DNA of 57,328 nt from Kiritimatiellia bacterium. Lineage in GTDB: Bacteria; Verrucomicrobiota; Kiritimatiellia; RFP12; UBA3636. The notes below the pieces were generated by a model. The model was given only the letters and a program-made list of their open reading frames with translations. It was not told where the DNA came from and ran no database searches. Location: NCBI GenBank assembly GCA_017648065.1, contig JAGCJJ010000092.1:1-57328 (forward strand), written 5' to 3'. Position 1 is the first letter of the stretch. Every line of letters begins with the position of its first letter. A program made the position numbers and the translations under genes. Of the stretch, positions 53,707 to 57,328 are shown piece after piece.

Positions 53707-54675
53707 CTATTTTTTCCGATTGGCTCTAAAATCTCTGACTGCACGCACTAACCATAATGGCAGATGCTCTACAAGAAAGCAATAGGTACCATGCTTAATT
53801 TGTGCACAAATACGTGCCCAACGTGTACGCTTCAAGTATTCAGGTGTTACCTTAAAAATATATTTCTCAAACTTATCTTGATTTTCTAAAATATATTTTG
53901 GAAATGTATTATCCAAAGGAATACAGAAAAAACGCTGCCAATCAAATGGTGTCTTACCTTCAGAAATCAGCTTTTCAATACTCTGCTCTGTTACTCCATC
54001 AACATTAAATTCCTGATGTGCGTAGGATTTTAGTTTATGCAATACAGCGGCAGCTCCACCTATACTTGTGAAATGCCAGCCTGCATGGCGTAGCTTACGC
54101 ATAGGAATCTCACGAGCACAACGAATTTTAGTAGGCGTCGTTCCTTGATTATATTCCTCAAGCATAAAGCGATTATACTCAACCTTAACATTATCTGCGA
54201 TTGAGAAAAAATTATCGTATGAAAGTAGTTTTGTTCCTTGCCAATAATACTCCATCACATTACGGGCATTCAAATAAAAGCAATAGTAATCGTTATAGAA
54301 TGTTGTCATCCCAGCGGCACCAGCATACTTTGCTACTAGTTCTGGGCGTGGAATCTCGTCAATATCTGAAAGAAGAATTGTATCTCCGGATTTTGCATGT
54401 TGCTTCACTACTTCTGCAATATAATTGCGTTGGAGATTTTCTAAAATCCATGAATCATCTGCTTGAGGAAGTGTTTCTAATTTTGCATAAATAATTTTAT
54501 CTTCAAAGCGAGAAAAACGAGCACGATTCTCCTCAAAATAAAATGGTTTTTCTAAACCAGAGTGTGTTTTACTTGCTTCTACAATTATAAAGCGATCAAC
54601 AACTGGACTTAGCAATTCCAGGCGTAGCTCTAAAAGCTCTAGCTCATTAAAAAATGTAAAGCAATCAAAAATCAT
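53707..54675 (-). CDS. Glycosyltransferase family 17
   Basis: A 322-residue soluble protein of GT17 (PF04724). The N-terminus is typical: MIFDCFTFFNELELLELRL and FIIVEASKTHSG, followed by FYFEENRARF, and DTILLSDIDEIPRP with the metal-binding Asp run. The family was named for the eukaryotic beta-1,4-mannosyl-glycoprotein N-acetylglucosaminyltransferase; bacterial members are mostly uncharacterised and sit in cell-surface glycan loci. Sugar and acceptor here are unknown. It starts 15 bp after a GT2 gene. Confidence 0.85.
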   Translation of the reverse strand: MIFDCFTFFNELELLELRLELLSPVVDRFIIVEASKTHSGLEKPFYFEENRARFSRFEDKIIYAKLETLPQADDSWILENLQRNYIAEVVKQHAKSGDTILLSDIDEIPRPELVAKYAGAAGMTTFYNDYYCFYLNARNVMEYYWQGTKLLSYDNFFSIADNVKVEYNRFMLEEYNQGTTPTKIRCAREIPMRKLRHAGWHFTSIGGAAAVLHKLKSYAHQEFNVDGVTEQSIEKLISEGKTPFDWQRFFCIPLDNTFPKYILENQDKFEKYIFKVTPEYLKRTRWARICAQIKHGTYCFLVEHLPLWLVRAVRDFRANRKK

Positions 54676-54690
54676 AAAAGAAAAGTTGAG

Positions 54691-55503
54691 CTAGCGGTTC
54701 TTCAGATAGACAATGCCCACACGCACTCTCTCTACCATCACCATTGTAAATAATATTGGATGGCGAATAATCTTTAGCCATTTCCAATTCTCAACAAACA
54801 CCCAAAAGAAACGATACCACACGCCGAGCTGCTTTCGGATAATTTTATCATTATTCCACTTCTCGCGATATGCAGCCATCTTCTGCGTATAATACGCTTT
54901 CTTTTCAAGCATCTTTTCTGTGGACAACAGCTTTTCGTTATGAATCAACTCGCCTTTTGTCAATGCCACATTTTTAGTGACAGCTAAGATACGTCTGTCA
55001 ATATCCCAATCTTCCGGACCGACAAGTGCTTCATCATAGCCACCTATTTGAAGAAAGAGCTCACGCTCAAATAAACGCAGTCCATCTATACATGTGGCAT
55101 TGTAAAAACTGCGCTCAAAATTACGAGCCCTTGCACGCAATCCCTTTCCTACGCGATGCTCACGAATATACATCGCAGAAGGAGGTTTCTCTGAATTGCA
55201 GCATGCAAGAAGCTCTTGAAGAGTTGCCTCTGGCAATATCATATCTGCATCCAAAAATAACAGATATTTTCCAGAGGCTTGTTGTGCTCCAAAATTACGT
55301 TGTGTGGAGCGCTCAGGACCAATAGAAAAAACGCGTGCGCCAAATTCGTTTGCAATAGCTAATGTATCATCCTCAGAGAAATTATCCACAACAATTAACT
55401 CACAAGACCCTGCCACCAATTGCTCTGCAAATGGTGTACAGCAATTAGCTATATTTGCTTGCTCATTTTTTGTTGGGATAATTACACTAATAATTGGTTG
55501 CAT
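54691..55503 (-). CDS. Glycosyltransferase family 2
   Basis: A 270-residue GT-A-fold transferase. ISVIIPTKNEQANI, ELIVVDNFSEDDT and the metal-binding KYLLFLDADMIL are clear, as is the later GYDEALVGPEDWDIDRR. No membrane helix is certain, though a hydrophobic stretch near the C-terminus (ILFTMVMVERVRVGIVYL) could attach it to the inner membrane. It probably extends a surface glycan together with the GT17 protein. It lies 46 bp after the alkaline phosphatase gene. Confidence 0.88.
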   Translation of the reverse strand: MQPIISVIIPTKNEQANIANCCTPFAEQLVAGSCELIVVDNFSEDDTLAIANEFGARVFSIGPERSTQRNFGAQQASGKYLLFLDADMILPEATLQELLACCNSEKPPSAMYIREHRVGKGLRARARNFERSFYNATCIDGLRLFERELFLQIGGYDEALVGPEDWDIDRRILAVTKNVALTKGELIHNEKLLSTEKMLEKKAYYTQKMAAYREKWNNDKIIRKQLGVWYRFFWVFVENWKWLKIIRHPILFTMVMVERVRVGIVYLKNR

Positions 55504-55549
55504 TTTGTTTTAGAAACAATTAGCTATTACTTGTGGCACACGCTTTTTA

Positions 55550-56716
55550 TTACTTTAGAATTTCTAGTTCAACACCTAGTAGGCTTGCAATATTCTTTGC
55601 AAGAACTGTGTTATCAATTTCGCCAGCAAATAATTCTGCGCCAGGACCAAATGCATATACAGGAACATTTGCTGCTGAGTGAGAACCAGAATTATATGTA
55701 ATTGTCATCTCCTTATCATCGCGAGAAGAAGCAGAGATGCTGCCAGTTTCATGGTCTGCTGTTACGATTACAAGAGTATCCTTATTCTTGTTAGCAAAAT
55801 CAACAGCTGCCTTAACTGCGATATCCATATGTATTGTTCCTAGAACTGTCTTTGATGGGTCATTACCATGTCCACCCTTATCAGGATAGCAGCACTCAAC
55901 CATCATAAAGAAACCATTAGGATTCTTCTCTACACGAGCAATAGATGCATTCATAAATTCAGCAACAGATGTTTCCTTATCCAGGAATTTGCTATCTAGG
56001 TGAGCAATGACCTTCTTATCTGCTGGAGCAGCTTCAAACTCACTCATACCTTCTGTGATAACATGTGTATCTGCAATCTTTGCAACTACTGCTGCGTTAT
56101 CTTTGTTACATAGCCATTTAAGTGTATTATTACCACCGAGAACTACATCAAATTTACAATCCATCAAATCTGTTAAGATTCCACCAAAATCGTGGCGAGA
56201 TGGTTTGTGAGCAAAAAATGCAGAAGGAGTTGCTCCTGCAATACTATCAGAAGTAATAATAGCGATAGCCTTACCTTTTTCATTGCTTAGGGTAGCATAT
56301 GATTTCAGAGGAACAAAGTTTGTGCCTTCTTCAGACTTAACAGTTCTTCCACCGATATTGCCATTATTAACCTTATTACCTGTTGCCATAGCAGTTGCAG
56401 CTGCAGCAGAATCTGTTACACCACTGTTAAGAGAGCGAGTCTTTAGCATACCTTTAACAGGTAGTTGCTCCATAAATAGTTTACCATTTTCACCATGAAT
56501 ATAAAGTGATGTTGCATTAAATGCACCAGAACCCATACCATCGCCAATTAAAAGAATGATATTTTTTGGCTTTGCACCAGCTTCTACTGCTGCAGGAACA
56601 TCATTCGCAGAATATTTTAGGCCTTCATACTTACCTAGCTCAATTTTCTTGTCGTTTGCTGCAAATGCAAAAGCACAAAAAGAAGTTAAAACAACTGTTG
56701 AAATAAATTTATTCAT
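55550..56716 (-). CDS. Alkaline phosphatase
   Basis: A 388-residue periplasmic phosphomonoesterase of the PhoA family. Signal peptide about 1-19 (CAFAFAA). Metal motif ILLIGDGMG (Asp59), nucleophile GVTDSAAAATAMATG (Ser103), and late metal ligands TADHETG and HSAANVPVYAFG. The shape is that of PhoA/PhoB-type enzymes. AAAGGA precedes the ATG. No Pho box could be recognised upstream; the spacer to rubredoxin contains a hairpin. Confidence 0.93.
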   Translation of the reverse strand: MNKFISTVVLTSFCAFAFAANDKKIELGKYEGLKYSANDVPAAVEAGAKPKNIILLIGDGMGSGAFNATSLYIHGENGKLFMEQLPVKGMLKTRSLNSGVTDSAAAATAMATGNKVNNGNIGGRTVKSEEGTNFVPLKSYATLSNEKGKAIAIITSDSIAGATPSAFFAHKPSRHDFGGILTDLMDCKFDVVLGGNNTLKWLCNKDNAAVVAKIADTHVITEGMSEFEAAPADKKVIAHLDSKFLDKETSVAEFMNASIARVEKNPNGFFMMVECCYPDKGGHGNDPSKTVLGTIHMDIAVKAAVDFANKNKDTLVIVTADHETGSISASSRDDKEMTITYNSGSHSAANVPVYAFGPGAELFAGEIDNTVLAKNIASLLGVELEILK

Positions 56717-56742
56717 TTTTACTTATCCTTTAAACAACAAAT

Positions 56743-56777
56743 GGCATTTCTATCATTGAATAACGCGTAGAAACACC
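56743..56777 (-). terminator. Probable terminator of rubredoxin
   Basis: GGCATTTCTA (56743-56752) with TAGAAACACC (56768-56777), 10 pairs including two G-T, loop 15 nt, followed on the minus strand by ATTTGTTGTTT. It may leave alkaline phosphatase partly transcribed by read-through. Confidence 0.5.
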
Positions 56778-56813
56778 ATTCTTTTTCAATTTTATAATAA
56801 TTTTAATAATTAA

Positions 56814-56975
56814 TTATTCTGCCTTTGAAAAATCACCTTTTCCAACGCCACATACTGGGCATACCCAATTCTCTGGGATATCCTCAAATTTTGTTCCAGC
56901 AGCGATACCGCTATCAGGATCACCTACCTCTGGGTCATAGATATAACCACAAATATTGCAAACATATTTATCCAT
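56814..56975 (-). CDS. Rubredoxin
   Basis: A 53-residue electron carrier with one Fe bound by four Cys: [12 protein letters not shown] near the N-terminus and [10 protein letters not shown] near the C-terminus, with the family's [13 protein letters not shown] between them. Usual length 52-54. GGAGG stands 8 nt before the ATG. Rubredoxins pass electrons to rubrerythrin, superoxide reductase or flavodiiron proteins in anaerobes; none of those partners is in the window. It is expressed from its own promoter, whose start site carries a palindrome. Confidence 0.96.
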   Translation of the reverse strand: MDKYVCNICGYIYDPEVGDPDSGIAAGTKFEDIPENWVCPVCGVGKGDFSKAE

Positions 56976-57028
56976 AATTTTACCTCCTTAGAGACATTTC
57001 TTTAATAAAACATTAAATTAACGGGACC

Positions 57029-57073
57029 TTCGTTCTAACGAATATTTTACCAAAAACAAAATATCAAAATCAA
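57029..57073 (-). promoter_or_regulatory. Rubredoxin promoter with palindrome at the start site
   Basis: Minus strand TTGATT (57073-57068), 18-bp spacer, TAAAAT (57049-57044); TTCGTT-CT-AACGAA (57029-57042) begins 2 bp after the -10 box, a likely repressor position. The palindrome is not a known PerR, Fur or LexA consensus. Confidence 0.62.
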
Positions 57074-57328
57074 CACATAACAAAAAAATATCACACATCG
57101 GAGTTTGTCATAGTAAATGAATCCAGAAAGAAAAATGTAAAGTACAAAATAACACCCATTTGCTCAAATGCTAGACACTTTGGTAAAACAGAAAAAACAA
57201 TCTTTTGAAAGTCAACAGCCAAATATATCAGAATCAAGAAAAAGACACCAATCTTCAAATAAACTAAAAGAGTCACATAAATATATTAAAGATATAGACA
57301 ATTAACGTAAAAATGTAAATAAACAACC
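57074..57328. other. Right-edge spacer, nothing certain
   Basis: 255 bp of AT-rich sequence. A 61-codon frame (57091-57276, minus, GTG start) is hydrophobic but has no ribosome site, so I do not call it a gene. Confidence 0.5.

Noticed and set aside
57091-57276. 61-codon hydrophobic frame on the minus strand
   Set aside because: GTG start, no ribosome site, base composition like the AT-rich spacer; probably chance.
1-57328. CRISPR array, prophage, IS element or toxin-antitoxin pair
   Set aside because: No regularly spaced repeats, transposase, integrase, or toxin-like gene pair was seen on either strand.

Overview
The window is an AT-rich bacterial chromosome segment (about 40% G+C by eye), densely packed with ordinary protein genes plus one tRNA. 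I see no phage, IS element, CRISPR array or rRNA. The organism looks like an anaerobic, saccharolytic, outer-membrane-bearing bacterium. The evidence is heptose/LPS-type genes (hldA, gmhB, Wzm/Wzt-like exporter), fermentative acetate formation (ackA-pta), pyruvate phosphate dikinase, rubredoxin, and several glycan enzymes (GH29-, GH127- and GHL10-like proteins, araA, galM). Very large secreted beta-helix-like proteins and a degenerate Ser/Thr kinase would fit the Verrucomicrobiota/Lentisphaerota/Kiritimatiellota side of the PVC group. That placement is inference, not proof.

Layout. 1-748 (+): 3' end of a MiaB-type gene. 843-3121 (-): ackA-pta. 3262-8787 (-): galM, a transmembrane pseudokinase, a GT-C-like membrane glycosyltransferase, a DUF523 protein and a small membrane protein, the last ones overlapping or abutting. 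9060-10847 (-): an ABC-F ATPase. 11218-18820 (+): a solitary GH127-like protein with its own terminator, then murD, a triple-LysM lipoprotein, an ftsW/rodA gene, a metallo-beta-lactamase-fold phosphodiesterase and an OppF-like ATPase. 19335-21980 (-): ppdK. 22353-26111 (-): a 1252-residue secreted protein. 26312-31668 (-): araA, a GHL10 hydrolase-like protein and a family-5 solute-binding protein. 31996-32072 (-): tRNA-Pro(UGG). 32151-46858 (-): a run of 13 close-set genes (secreted beta-helix protein, RdgC-like, acyl-CoA ligase, CBS-regulated pyrophosphatase, CBM9-like, hldA, gmhB, Wzm, Wzt, DAHP synthase, nudC, sodium/solute symporter). 47101-52102 (-): gpmI, amidase, gluQ, OppD-like ATPase. 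52211-53533 (-): GH29-like fucosidase. 53707-56975 (-): rubredoxin (too short for many gene callers), alkaline phosphatase, GT2 and GT17.

How the genes fit together. Sugars (arabinose, galactose, fucosylated glycans) enter glycolysis, which here shows GpmI and PPi-dependent PpdK. Carbon leaves as acetate through Pta-AckA. A nucleotide-sensing CBS-DRTGG pyrophosphatase would control the PPi that PpdK uses or makes. Envelope building is covered by MurD, FtsW, LysM protein, amidase, the heptose genes and the polysaccharide ABC exporter.

Several promoters are unusually readable: sigma70-like boxes with 16-18 bp spacers lie upstream of ackA, ppdK, the two secreted giants, araA, tRNA-Pro, gpmI, the ABC-F gene and rubredoxin. 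Near-perfect palindromes sit at the predicted transcription starts of araA and rubredoxin and look like operators. I did not find a wholly new multigene system. The best candidates for novelty are the transmembrane pseudokinase with its operon partners, the barrel-less secreted giants, and the araA-GHL10-SBP operon.
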